A DNA stretch of 25,318 nucleotides from a virus. Shown in pieces: positions 1-7,137 of this stretch. How positions within the stretch are numbered: position 1 is the stretch's first letter; each line of letters opens with the position of its first letter. The stretch is from the IMG/VR virus record IMGVR_UViG_3300046011_007450, positions 1-25,318 of that record, one strand, 5' to 3'. The notes under the pieces are model-generated. The model did not search any database, had not been told where the DNA came from, and was given only the letters and a program-made list of their open reading frames with translations. A program made the position numbers and the translations under genes.

Positions 1-1
1 G

Positions 2-172
2 ATAAGGACTGGGCGTAAGACTAGCCGCGATGAGTTCAATCTGGGTGGCCAGAAAGTTGATAACGGCATTGATGCTGTTGGTGGCACTCTTACCACGGAA
101 CTCACTTGCGTGATTAAGAACCCGCCTGCCAACGCAATCCTCACCAACCTGACTGCTGCGGCTGCTGGCTAA
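2..172 (+). CDS. C-terminal end of an unknown late (probably virion) protein, partial
   Basis: The frame is open from the left edge and ends with TAA at 170-172, leaving 56 visible residues, so the start lies outside the window. The visible part has alternating polar and hydrophobic stretches (TELTCVIKNPPANAIL) and an Ala-rich end (LTAAAAG). It has no membrane segment and no motif I recognise. It is followed 12 bases later by the next + strand gene, which has a clear GGAG ribosome site, so both probably belong to the late operon. A capsid or head-accessory role fits the position just upstream of the adaptor-like gene, but that is inference from location only. Confidence 0.7.
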   Translation: MRTGRKTSRDEFNLGGQKVDNGIDAVGGTLTTELTCVIKNPPANAILTNLTAAAAG

Positions 173-184
173 TCTGGAGTACTT

Positions 185-427
185 ATGACCATCCTTCAAC
201 TTAATCCGGTTGGGATGGTCAGTACTGATGTTGGCTACATTTCGTCGATTACAATTCGATACAATGGCGCTAACAATGTACTGACTCCAGACGACAATAA
301 CCAAATCACTCTTCCCAACGTAACTACTGGTGCAATCCAAGCTGCTGACCGAATTACTGGAGCCGCCGCAGGAGTTAATCCTGGCCCCAATGGAACTGGT
401 ATTCGAGCAGTTAGTACGGCTGCCTGA
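185..427 (+). CDS. Small unknown protein, 80 aa, probable virion-associated
   Basis: The ATG at 185 is preceded by GGAG at 176-179, a good ribosome site. The 80-residue product is rich in Gly, Ala, Asn and Thr, has no Cys and no membrane segment, and ends in a glycine/proline-rich tail (AGVNPGPNGTGIRA). The composition resembles a small beta-rich phage surface or cement protein, but I recognise no family. It lies between the truncated upstream gene and a 73-base structured gap. The TGA stop at 425-427 is only three bases before the first stem of that structure. In the -1 frame the reading stays open to about 641, but no slippery heptamer is evident and I do not call a frameshift. Confidence 0.65.
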   Translation: MTILQLNPVGMVSTDVGYISSITIRYNGANNVLTPDDNNQITLPNVTTGAIQAADRITGAAAGVNPGPNGTGIRAVSTAA

Positions 428-430
428 TTC

Positions 431-493
431 CTCCTGAGGGAACTCAGTTTTGGTGGGGTCTGAGTAATAAAACCCTGCCGCCTACCTCAGGAG
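431..493 (+). promoter_or_regulatory. Structured intergenic RNA element capturing the next gene's ribosome site
   Basis: CTCCTGAGG (431-439) pairs perfectly with CCTCAGGAG (485-493), a 9-bp stem containing the GGAG (490-493) that serves the ATG at 501. Inside it, ACTCAG (442-447) pairs with CTGAGT (460-465). GGTGGGGT (452-459) in that loop can pair with ACCCTGCC (472-479, two G-U pairs). Together these have H-type pseudoknot geometry, with a TTTT first loop and an A-rich last loop. A competing fold is CTGAG-GGAA-CTCAG (434-447), a tetraloop hairpin that breaks the outer stem. There is no T-run, so it is not a simple terminator. Control of translation of the 146-aa gene, or an mRNA processing/stability site, is inferred. 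Confidence 0.55.
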
Positions 494-500
494 TTATCCA

Positions 501-941
501 ATGTCTGAAATCGCTGAAACCCAAGTTGCTGATAAGCGACTGTATAAAAGTACGATCAAGTTCTGCAACATCATTCTTCCAGATGGCACTCGCCTTGACT
601 TCAAAGGCGGGATTTATATCACGGGAGATGAGAGTGTGATTAGCTATCTTGATCGTGCAATTGCTCGTAATGAATATTCTGGCAATATCTATATTGATCC
701 AAATGCTCGTACCGTAACAGCCGAGCAAGAGAACCCGATGCTAGCTTTGCGTAAAAAGATGTTTGCAGAGTTTATGGCTGAGCAGGCTAAGATGATTGAT
801 CCTTCCAATAACATGGGAGAATCTAAACAAGGTCCGCTCAAGGCTGCATCCACTACGGATATTGCTCCTGTGACTATTGGTGGTCCTTCTGTTGCATCTC
901 TCATGAGCGCTGCAGCAAAGCTTGGTCAGCAAACTAACTAA
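501..941 (+). CDS. Unknown phage protein, 146 aa, head/neck region
   Basis: The ATG at 501 has GGAG at 490-493, which lies inside a predicted stem. The N-terminal half (about residues 15-70) has the pattern of a small folded domain: a Lys/Phe strand, then LPDGTRLDFKGGIYITGD, then a helix (SVISYLDRAIARN). The middle (about 78-100) is a charged helix (LALRKKMFAEFMAEQAKMID) and the C-terminus is low-complexity Ser/Ala/Gly. Similar small proteins with a 'PDG..L.F.GG.Y.T' pattern occur among phage structural genes as far as I recall, but I cannot assign a function. It lies nine bases upstream of the adaptor-like gene in the same direction. Confidence 0.75.
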   Translation: MSEIAETQVADKRLYKSTIKFCNIILPDGTRLDFKGGIYITGDESVISYLDRAIARNEYSGNIYIDPNARTVTAEQENPMLALRKKMFAEFMAEQAKMIDPSNNMGESKQGPLKAASTTDIAPVTIGGPSVASLMSAAAKLGQQTN

Positions 942-950
942 TCTACCATC

Positions 951-1541
951 ATGACGCTGACCGAACTACGGCAAGAAGTTTACAATCTCACCAATCGTCC
1001 CAGCTTGGTGGCTGAGACTCTTACCGCCATTCGGTCAGCTACTTTAAAGCTGCATCAGTTAGATTATTTTTACAAGGATATTGTAGAGCAAGGAGTGTCG
1101 TTTTCTCCTGCTGCATTTGTTCAGCAGATTGAATACCGCACACTTTTTCCGCGTTGGAGGGCTCTTAAGTATATTCGTAAAACTGATTTCACTGGAACTG
1201 AACAAGGACAGATTTTCACAATTATTACCCCAGAAGCTGTTTTAGATCAGTTTGGACGTAACCAAGATAATGTATGTTATGTAGCAGGGGCGGCAATTCA
1301 AATCCGCTGCTCTGATGCTTTTCAATATTGTATTGTCGGGCGCTACGATAATCCTGACATTACAGAGACCGGATACAACTCTTGGATTGCTTTAGACCAC
1401 CCGTATGCCATTGTTTTTGAGGCGGCTGCCACGGTGTTCAAAGCAATCGGGGACACAGAAAAGTTTGCTGCATACACTTCTCTAGCTGCAGTTCAGGCTG
1501 CAGAAGTTCGTATGTCTAATATTCAATCTTACGGATACTAA
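951..1541 (+). CDS. Head-tail adaptor/gatekeeper-like protein, 196 aa
   Basis: The N-terminus is mostly helical (LTELRQEVYNLTNRPSLVAE, then a helix ending near KLHQLDYFYKDI). A beta-rich middle follows, with RTLFPRWRALKYIRK and a Tyr/Trp-containing segment (YNSWIALDHPYAIVFEAA), then a C-terminal helix (TSLAAVQAAEVRMSNIQ). This helix, beta-insertion, helix plan and the length match podoviral adaptor or gatekeeper proteins of the T7 gp11 / P22 gp4 kind, which join the portal ring to the tail. The assignment rests on architecture and position before the tail genes, not on a diagnostic motif. No clear Shine-Dalgarno precedes the ATG, so coupling to the upstream gene nine bases away is likely. Confidence 0.6.
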   Translation: MTLTELRQEVYNLTNRPSLVAETLTAIRSATLKLHQLDYFYKDIVEQGVSFSPAAFVQQIEYRTLFPRWRALKYIRKTDFTGTEQGQIFTIITPEAVLDQFGRNQDNVCYVAGAAIQIRCSDAFQYCIVGRYDNPDITETGYNSWIALDHPYAIVFEAAATVFKAIGDTEKFAAYTSLAAVQAAEVRMSNIQSYGY

Positions 1542-1542
1542 T

Positions 1543-2919
1543 ATGAGCGCATCTATCTGGAATCCTGGATCTAATATTCCATCAGGGGGAACCATTGCCA
1601 GGGCAGTAGAGCCTAAAACAGTAGCTGCTGGGCAAACTGTTGTAACATTTTCTACTTTTGAATATGTTCCAGGCACCGGCAGTTTATTCATCTTTGTTGC
1701 AGGTTTCTACTACTCAGACTATGTAGAAACCAATGGCACCTCTATTACTCTTAACACTCCTTTCACAGAGTCTGTGGAACTAGTTGCAGTTGCCGGTATT
1801 CCTTTGAATGAAGGAATCTCTGGTCTGTCGGTTTCTTATCTTGCACCCGGCGCAGATTCTGTATCTCGCACAGTGCAGAGTAAGCTGCAAGAAAGCTCTT
1901 TCATCTCTATTGTTGATAAAGGTGCCACGCCTTCTGCAGACGCTTTCTCTGCTGTGCAGTCTGCTCTAGATTCTGGGGCGGAAATTGAAATTCCTGCAGG
2001 TGCCTGGTCTGCCGTAGGCACTGCTACAGTAACCGGATCTAAAATTATCAAAGCCAGAAATGGTTCTGTACTTTCTGGAAGTGCTTTCAGTAATCTTGGC
2101 TTTTACACGGGTGGAAATGGGATTGAGCAAAATGTTCACCAAGGTGGTGGACCTGTAGATAGCGCTTCATTCTATTTTCGTCGAGAGACTAATTACGCAG
2201 GCGGCACACCTGGATATGTAAATAGCGCAGTTCGCGCAGAAACCTATGTAAGAAATCCTGCTTCCACTTCTTTTGAGTGGACTTCCTGTTTTGTGCTACA
2301 TAACTTTGCAACAGGCGGAGAGAACGTAGCAGGTTACAGGCAAGGTATTAAGTATACTGGAGCTGGTCCCACGTGGGCAGGCTGCGATGAAATTATTGAT
2401 TGGAACATCAATCCTACTAGCGGAGTTGTAGGTACTGAGCTGTCTTTTACAGCAAATGGTACAGATAATAATAGAGTTCGTGTAGCTTATGATGTGGCTT
2501 TACGTAAACGTAGTGCTGCAGGAGCATCTCCTACACTGACTTGGGGCTATCGCATTCAAACTGAGGCTGGATCCACTGTTGATAGAGGTTACGGGTTTGC
2601 CCCCGGAGCTTCTGTACTTAAAGCTTTTGATACTACAGAAGCTACTGTTCTTCAGTCTGCACTCTCTATGGCAGACGGACAAGCCATCACCTTCAATACG
2701 CTTCAAACTAAAAAGCTATTCTACGACGGCGTAGGTCTAAAGTATGAAAATGCTGCAGGGGTGCTAGGTTTTAGAGCAAATGATACTGGTGTACTGCAAG
2801 TTGGTAATATCAATACAGCGGCTACAGTGCCCGGTAACTTTATTCCAAATAGAATTATCCAAATTCAGCAAAGAGATGGTACGTCTCTTTATATTCCTGC
2901 AATGCTTGCAACCTGGTAA
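1543..2919 (+). CDS. Tailspike-like receptor-binding protein, 458 aa
   Basis: Residues 20-90 form a beta-rich virion-attachment domain like those at the N-terminus of many podoviral tailspikes. It is followed by the connector SVSYLAPGADSVSRTVQSKL (97-116) and a stretch 'D-K-G-A-x-P-S-A-D-A-F-x-A-V-Q-x-A-L' (125-142). That second pattern matches the 'VKDFGA...D.T.AIQ.AL' opening of pectate-lyase-fold tailspikes. The remaining 300 residues are Gly/Thr/Ala/Asn-rich with no helices evident, consistent with beta structure. It probably binds, and may cleave, a surface polysaccharide; catalytic residues cannot be identified by eye. The gene starts one base after the preceding stop, with only a weak ribosome site. 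Confidence 0.75.
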   Translation: MSASIWNPGSNIPSGGTIARAVEPKTVAAGQTVVTFSTFEYVPGTGSLFIFVAGFYYSDYVETNGTSITLNTPFTESVELVAVAGIPLNEGISGLSVSYLAPGADSVSRTVQSKLQESSFISIVDKGATPSADAFSAVQSALDSGAEIEIPAGAWSAVGTATVTGSKIIKARNGSVLSGSAFSNLGFYTGGNGIEQNVHQGGGPVDSASFYFRRETNYAGGTPGYVNSAVRAETYVRNPASTSFEWTSCFVLHNFATGGENVAGYRQGIKYTGAGPTWAGCDEIIDWNINPTSGVVGTELSFTANGTDNNRVRVAYDVALRKRSAAGASPTLTWGYRIQTEAGSTVDRGYGFAPGASVLKAFDTTEATVLQSALSMADGQAITFNTLQTKKLFYDGVGLKYENAAGVLGFRANDTGVLQVGNINTAATVPGNFIPNRIIQIQQRDGTSLYIPAMLATW

Positions 2920-2928
2920 GGAAAAATC

Positions 2929-3108
2929 ATGATTGTCAAAAATGCCCACCATCAGCAGTTTCTGCTGGAAGCCCTTCAACAGCTCAGTATCCCTGGCAAG
3001 TATCTTGATCTTGCTTTTGAGGTGAAACAAGAACTTGCTTCAGCTAAGTTGGAGAGCCAAGTTATTGTAGCAGATCGTCCTAAAGATGAGCCGACTCCTG
3101 CTGCTTAG
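2929..3108 (+). CDS. Small unknown protein, 59 aa
   Basis: The ATG at 2929 is preceded by AAGGA (2917-2921) and the frame ends with TAG at 3106-3108. The product starts MIVKNAHHQQFLLEALQQLS and ends DEPTPAA. It looks like a single amphipathic helical bundle or coiled coil followed by a short charged/proline tail. It fits exactly into the gap between the tailspike-like gene and the next fibre gene, with spacings of 9 and 11 bases and a ribosome site of its own. This supports it as a real gene. A fibre chaperone or small connector would suit the location, but nothing in the sequence proves it. Confidence 0.65.
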   Translation: MIVKNAHHQQFLLEALQQLSIPGKYLDLAFEVKQELASAKLESQVIVADRPKDEPTPAA

Positions 3109-3119
3109 GAGAGCATTTC

Positions 3120-4124
3120 ATGAATGCAAAAGACAATGTATTCAAACTTAGCCGCTGGGAGCAGCCAACTCAAGTTGCTGTACCTGGCTCTAAGATGCAG
3201 ATTAGTAACATCTTTGGAGACCCTACCAATGGAATTGAAAATGAAGGCTCTATTTGGGCTGATAGTACTTTTGCTGAAGTAGCTTTTAGTAAGACTTTTA
3301 CAGCTACGACTGTAGGCTCTCAAGGAGGATCTCCTCTAACTACTGGATTCTTTTTTGCCAAGAATGAGAATGCTACAGGAGATGTTGTTGCAATTCTCGG
3401 TACAACTCTGGTTAAATCCAACAACGGGGTTGGCTTTGCAGGGAACCTGATTGCAAGAAATGAAGCTGGAACTACAGGGACTAAGTTAGTTGGCCTGGAA
3501 ATTGATGTTGAGCCCGCTGCTGGAACTACAGATTCTACTGCATCTAAGGGTATCATTTTCAATGTATTTAACATTGCATCAAACGCTGCAGTTAGTTTGA
3601 TTGGCGGAGTCGGTGGGGGCACTTGGGCAGATGGATTTTTAAGTTCCCAAATCCGCGGAACTCATTATGGAGTAGCCTCTTCAAACACTACTACATCTCA
3701 AAGTTTCATTAACACACTCTCGGGTACATTCAGTGAAAATGCTATTCGTCTAGGGTCTGGAGCTAGCCAGGGTATTTCTTTTGGAAACGCAGGTTATGGT
3801 GTTGCTCCGTTTATCTTTGCTCTGGGAGATGGCACACAGGTTCTCACCTCTGGAAACACAGACCTTTTGACTTTGAGAAGTAAAGCAGATACAAATAGAT
3901 TTATCTTTAACACAGCTACAGGAGTATTTAATCTATCCGCCGGCGGTGCAATTCAAGTAAACGGAATTCAAGTTTTGACTTCTCGCATCACTGGGTGGGG
4001 TGCAGCACTCAACGGAGCTAAGTTTGCAGCTTTTGATGCTTCGACTGCAACGCCCTCACAAACTGCTCAAGCTGTCGCTGAGTTGATCAATAATTCTAGG
4101 TCTCACGGTTTTATTGGAAGTTAA
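3120..4124 (+). CDS. Tail fibre/appendage protein with conserved C-terminal tail motif, 334 aa
   Basis: The protein is rich in Gly, Ser, Thr, Asn and Phe with no apparent membrane segments, as in fibrous phage appendages. The C-terminal 45 residues begin TGWGAALNGAKFAAFDAST and end in VAELINNSRSHGFIGS. This matches a short block found at the end of many phage fibre or appendage proteins ('TGWG......F......L...V.aLi.dLr.hGLIG'), where it is probably an assembly or foldon-like helix. GGAG at 3108-3111 supports the ATG at 3120. It sits in the first adhesin block, directly after the 59-aa gene. Its receptor is unknown. Confidence 0.7.
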   Translation: MNAKDNVFKLSRWEQPTQVAVPGSKMQISNIFGDPTNGIENEGSIWADSTFAEVAFSKTFTATTVGSQGGSPLTTGFFFAKNENATGDVVAILGTTLVKSNNGVGFAGNLIARNEAGTTGTKLVGLEIDVEPAAGTTDSTASKGIIFNVFNIASNAAVSLIGGVGGGTWADGFLSSQIRGTHYGVASSNTTTSQSFINTLSGTFSENAIRLGSGASQGISFGNAGYGVAPFIFALGDGTQVLTSGNTDLLTLRSKADTNRFIFNTATGVFNLSAGGAIQVNGIQVLTSRITGWGAALNGAKFAAFDASTATPSQTAQAVAELINNSRSHGFIGS

Positions 4125-4127
4125 AAA

Positions 4128-5810
4128 ATGGGACAAGTAGCTTACCGCGCTAACCTTTCCTCTGCCACTTTCCCAATGACAATTGCGGACGGCGGCAGAA
4201 CTGTCATTGTCCCGGGCCCAGATCAAAACTTTGATAGGCGAGTTGACCCAGAAGGTGAACAAAAAGATGCAGGCATTCCTCAGGCTCTCTATATGGAGAA
4301 TGTGGTACCTACTGTTAATGGATATCAGAGCGTAGGATATATTAGACCTACGCTTAATATGACTCTTGCCTCAGGTAGAACTATTGTTCACAAGATTGAG
4401 GTAATGGCTGTTACGAGTTCTAATACAAAGTTACCTGTTACATTGTATGTAGATAGCACTGGGGTTTTTAGTGTTGGAATTGATGGCAGAAGCTCGGTCA
4501 CTTTTTCTGGTACTGCTCCAGGCTCGTCCGTTCTCTTATCCACTGCAATGGTGGGGAATAAATCATATCTCTACGATGCTATTTCGAACAGACTCTATGA
4601 GATTACTGCAGCTCCCGGTATCACACTTACCAATGTAACCGCTTCTGTTACTCCTGCTAGCTTCTTTTCTACCAACACTATCTCTTCTATCGCAGGATCA
4701 AATAACTACCTTATTGCATCCGCTTTTGATAGAATCTATTACTCGTCTCTGACTACTCCTACCGATTTTGTCGCCTCTTTAGTTTCAGGGGCCGGCAGCA
4801 TTATTCCTAACAATCTAAGTGGAGCAATTCGTAGAGTTGTTTCGAGCGTTGTAGGTTTCTACGTCATCACTTCCGATGTTGTAATTGCCGCAGAATATAC
4901 TGGTAATGCTAGGTATCCCTGGAAGTTTATTGTTGTCAAAGGATTGAGTGGAGTTAAATCTACGGCCAATTCGACTGATTTACAATACTCTATCTATTCT
5001 AATGCGTACACTCAATCAGCTATAATTGTTGGAAAGAATGGCGAGATTAAAATTCTGCAGCGGGATCAGGCGCAATCTCTATTGCCAGAACTTGATGACT
5101 TTCTGACAAATAAAGTACAGCAAGATTCCCTGAATTATACAACAAGTGCAATTACCTCTCAAGCTCTATTCACACTAGAGCCGAGAGTTTTTGTTGTTGG
5201 TGCTAGATATTTTATTGTATCCATCAATGACAGCTCTACTACCACAGCCTTTGCAGGTCAGTATACCCATGCAATGCTGTATGATTCTATGACTCAACGT
5301 GCAGGTAAGTTAAAGATTACCCATGATTTCATCACAGAGGTAGATCTTGAGATTGCTGCATTCCCTGGCCCTGAGCCATCTTTCCAAGGTGGCAAAAATA
5401 AGAAACTCATTGCTTTCGTGGATGGAGTTCTGGGCACAATTGCATACGTGAATTTTGATATCTATAATTTCACAGCTTTGAATAATGCTAGCTATGAAGC
5501 TGCACAGGGCGCACTGATTCTAGGCAAGTTCCAATATGTTCGCTCCCGTATGATGCAGATGGAGGAGATTGAAATTGAAGGGCCGCAAAACACTGCGATT
5601 GTTCCTTCTCCTAATTTCTCTGTTGCTCTCCTCCCTAGCACAGATGGTCGCAATTTTGATGCTCCTGTCCCGCTGACACCTCGATCAATTAATGGCGGCT
5701 TGGCAGTTTATAACTGTCACCACACAGCTCAGAACCACTCGATTCTAATCAAGGGTGCTTTCTCCATTAACACCTTGCAGCTCAAATTTGTTCCTGGAGG
5801 TGAGCGATGA
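4128..5810 (+). CDS. Large virion protein, possible tail nozzle/hub-like beta protein, 560 aa
   Basis: The ATG at 4128 has GGAAG (4115-4119) upstream. Residues about 50-71 read IPQALYMENVVPTVNGYQSV, a pattern I associate with large podoviral tail or DNA-stabilisation proteins in which each repeat lists 'A..M.N..P..G'. The rest alternates short hydrophobic strands with Ser/Thr/Asn turns, consistent with a beta-propeller or stacked beta domains, and has no coiled coil. Comparison with T7 gp12 (nozzle) or P22 gp10 is by size, composition and position after the adaptor and fibres, not by a diagnostic residue. It overlaps the next gene by four bases (ATGA), so the two products are probably made together. 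Confidence 0.6.
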   Translation: MGQVAYRANLSSATFPMTIADGGRTVIVPGPDQNFDRRVDPEGEQKDAGIPQALYMENVVPTVNGYQSVGYIRPTLNMTLASGRTIVHKIEVMAVTSSNTKLPVTLYVDSTGVFSVGIDGRSSVTFSGTAPGSSVLLSTAMVGNKSYLYDAISNRLYEITAAPGITLTNVTASVTPASFFSTNTISSIAGSNNYLIASAFDRIYYSSLTTPTDFVASLVSGAGSIIPNNLSGAIRRVVSSVVGFYVITSDVVIAAEYTGNARYPWKFIVVKGLSGVKSTANSTDLQYSIYSNAYTQSAIIVGKNGEIKILQRDQAQSLLPELDDFLTNKVQQDSLNYTTSAITSQALFTLEPRVFVVGARYFIVSINDSSTTTAFAGQYTHAMLYDSMTQRAGKLKITHDFITEVDLEIAAFPGPEPSFQGGKNKKLIAFVDGVLGTIAYVNFDIYNFTALNNASYEAAQGALILGKFQYVRSRMMQMEEIEIEGPQNTAIVPSPNFSVALLPSTDGRNFDAPVPLTPRSINGGLAVYNCHHTAQNHSILIKGAFSINTLQLKFVPGGER

Positions 5811-6148
5811 CACAGGGAACAAATGCTGTATCACCTTTCATTGATCCCAATCTACGGGATTTAGCTGATTCTATTGGTATCACTCAATTCCAGGGAGCAG
5901 ACAAGTGGTACCAAACAATTGGTGGAATTCTTATCCAAGGTGGCCTAGTAACTGGAGTAGGCTCAGGAGCAACTGTTGTTGTACCTTTTAATGTTGGCTT
6001 TCCTACTCAAGTTCTAGGTGTATTCGTACAAGCCCTCGGAACTTCAGTCTTAGGCTGGTCTGTAAATAACATCACAACTGCACAATTCGAATTAGTTAAT
6101 GCAGCAGTAGCGGCCAGATCATTCAACTGGTGGGCGATAGGTGTCTGA
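5807..6148 (+). CDS. Small tail fibre tip protein with gp53-like C-terminal domain, 113 aa
   Basis: Residues about 37-113 match the gp53-like fibre C-terminal domain by pattern. The strand IGGILIQGGLVTGV is followed by a hydrophobic VVVPFNVGFPTQVLGVFVQA, then a Trp-containing strand, then FELVNAAVAARSFNWWAIGV at the very end. In the known family this is a knob that closes phage fibres and touches the host. Here the domain makes up nearly the whole protein, preceded by only about 35 residues, so it could cap the 560-aa protein or another fibre. A strong ribosome site (GGAGGTGAG) lies inside the end of the upstream gene, and the two genes overlap by ATGA. Confidence 0.7.
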   Translation: MTQGTNAVSPFIDPNLRDLADSIGITQFQGADKWYQTIGGILIQGGLVTGVGSGATVVVPFNVGFPTQVLGVFVQALGTSVLGWSVNNITTAQFELVNAAVAARSFNWWAIGV

Positions 6149-6192
6149 CAGTATCCCTTCTGTCTATCTAACCTATCTCCTGTATCCTATCT
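6136..6192 (+). promoter_or_regulatory. Intergenic stem-loop followed by CTATCT repeats
   Basis: GATAGGT (6136-6142) pairs with ACCTATC (6171-6177), and inside it GACAG (6147-6151) pairs with CTGTC (6160-6164) around an eight-base loop. The hexamer CTATCT occurs three times at 6164-6169, 6173-6178 and 6187-6192. The structure straddles the stop of the fibre-tip gene (6146-6148) and precedes the holin gene. There is no T-run, so it is not a normal intrinsic terminator. An RNA processing or stability site separating tail from lysis genes is a reasonable inference only. Confidence 0.4.
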
Positions 6193-6216
6193 AAAATCAC
6201 CGGAAGTATCACCGAT

Positions 6217-6489
6217 ATGTCCGATCAATCTGAAGTTAAACTAACTCTTAAGGAAACAATTGTGGGACGTTTATCGCCTCATGATTCCTCTATTGAAGGA
6301 ATGTTGGCTAAGACATTTGCAGCTTGGCTAGGCTTTTTCGGAGGTGTGACACTCTCAGATGTGTTCACATTTGCTAGCATAGTGTATGTGTGTTTAAACA
6401 TTTTTGTGCTTGTCCGTGATAAGCTCCTGAGGAATAAGGGAGAAAAAGTTACGGGTGAGAGTAATGGTAAAGATTCTTCAGGAGAATAG
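6217..6489 (+). CDS. Class II holin, T7 gp17.5-like, 90 aa
   Basis: A polar N-terminus of about 28 residues is followed by two hydrophobic segments: a moderate one at about 29-45 (MLAKTFAAWLGFFGGVT) and a strong one at about 49-67 (VFTFASIVYVCLNIFVLVR). The tail is basic then acidic (RDKLLRNKGEKVTGESNGK). The order FFG, a short loop, aromatic/hydrophobic helix, then Asp-Lys and a basic tail closely resembles T7 gp17.5, a class II holin that forms inner-membrane holes to time lysis. No endolysin or spanin gene is recognisable beside it. The ribosome site is modest (GGAAG, 6202-6206). As in T7, the holin lies close to the ejection and fibre genes. Confidence 0.72.
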   Translation: MSDQSEVKLTLKETIVGRLSPHDSSIEGMLAKTFAAWLGFFGGVTLSDVFTFASIVYVCLNIFVLVRDKLLRNKGEKVTGESNGKDSSGE

Positions 6490-6492
6490 ATT

Positions 6493-7137
6493 ATGGGTAT
6501 TAACACTAACCTCAGTCTTGACCTAGGTACTCTGCTTCCCGGCACCACTTCAATGTCGGGGTCGGGAAGTAAAACTTCTCAGCGAGTTCTTTCCGAAGAA
6601 GCTCAGATGCGAATGATTACGCAGGCTCTTTCTGCTGATCAAGGTTTGGCTCAGCTTCTTTCTTCTCAGAATCTTGCAGGTGGAAATTCCAGCTCTTCGG
6701 CCACTCTGCAAGCTCAAGATTTTATGGCTAAGGTGATTGCCGAACTTGCAGCAGTGACTGCCCCCCTGCAGGAAACTCAGGAATCTGGGCAATCGAATAA
6801 GAAGAAGATGTCTGTGATTTGCACTGAGCTGGCGCGCCAAGGGAAACTTCCACAAGAGTTGTATGCTGCAGGGCATGCACATTTTGAAGCTATCCCGGAA
6901 CTTACGAAGCGTGGTTATTGGAGTTGGGCTACTTCTGTAGTTCCTCTCATGCAACGCTCTGAGCGACTTTCTTCTATTCTGGCTCCTGTTGTTCTGGGTC
7001 GCTATAAGATGATTACTGGCCGCGGCTGGAATCTTCTGGGCGCTCTGACAATTTATCTGGGCCAGCCAATCTGTTTCCTTATTGGTGCCATCCTCTCGCT
7101 TGGAGATTCTTATGGCCGAACCCAATCCGGTAATTGA
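6493..7137 (+). CDS. Small internal virion/ejection protein candidate, 214 aa
   Basis: The first 100 residues are Ser/Gly/Gln-rich and probably flexible or helical. Residues about 104-155 contain KKMSVICTELARQGKLPQEL, then a helix, then KRGYWSWATSVVPLMQRS. I recognise this as a recurrent block in phage virion proteins ('CTEL.RQG.lP.e.y.a...f....GY..WA.Pvv..M..S') without a known function. The C-terminus (about 180-205) is hydrophobic (LTIYLGQPICFLIGAILSL) and could insert into a membrane. Position, size and the membrane-like tail suggest the smallest of three ejection proteins, analogous to T7 gp14. AGGAG at 6479-6483 supports the start, and the end overlaps the next gene by 26 bases. Confidence 0.6.
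   Translation: MGINTNLSLDLGTLLPGTTSMSGSGSKTSQRVLSEEAQMRMITQALSADQGLAQLLSSQNLAGGNSSSSATLQAQDFMAKVIAELAAVTAPLQETQESGQSNKKKMSVICTELARQGKLPQELYAAGHAHFEAIPELTKRGYWSWATSVVPLMQRSERLSSILAPVVLGRYKMITGRGWNLLGALTIYLGQPICFLIGAILSLGDSYGRTQSGN

Noticed and set aside
7082-7111. Longer start for the coiled-coil ejection protein
   Set aside because: It would use TTG or GTG without a ribosome site, whereas the ATG at 7112 has GGAG at proper spacing.
6550-7125. 191-codon open frame on the - strand
   Set aside because: Opposite to the 214-aa virion gene, with a product rich in Arg/Ser/His of shadow type.
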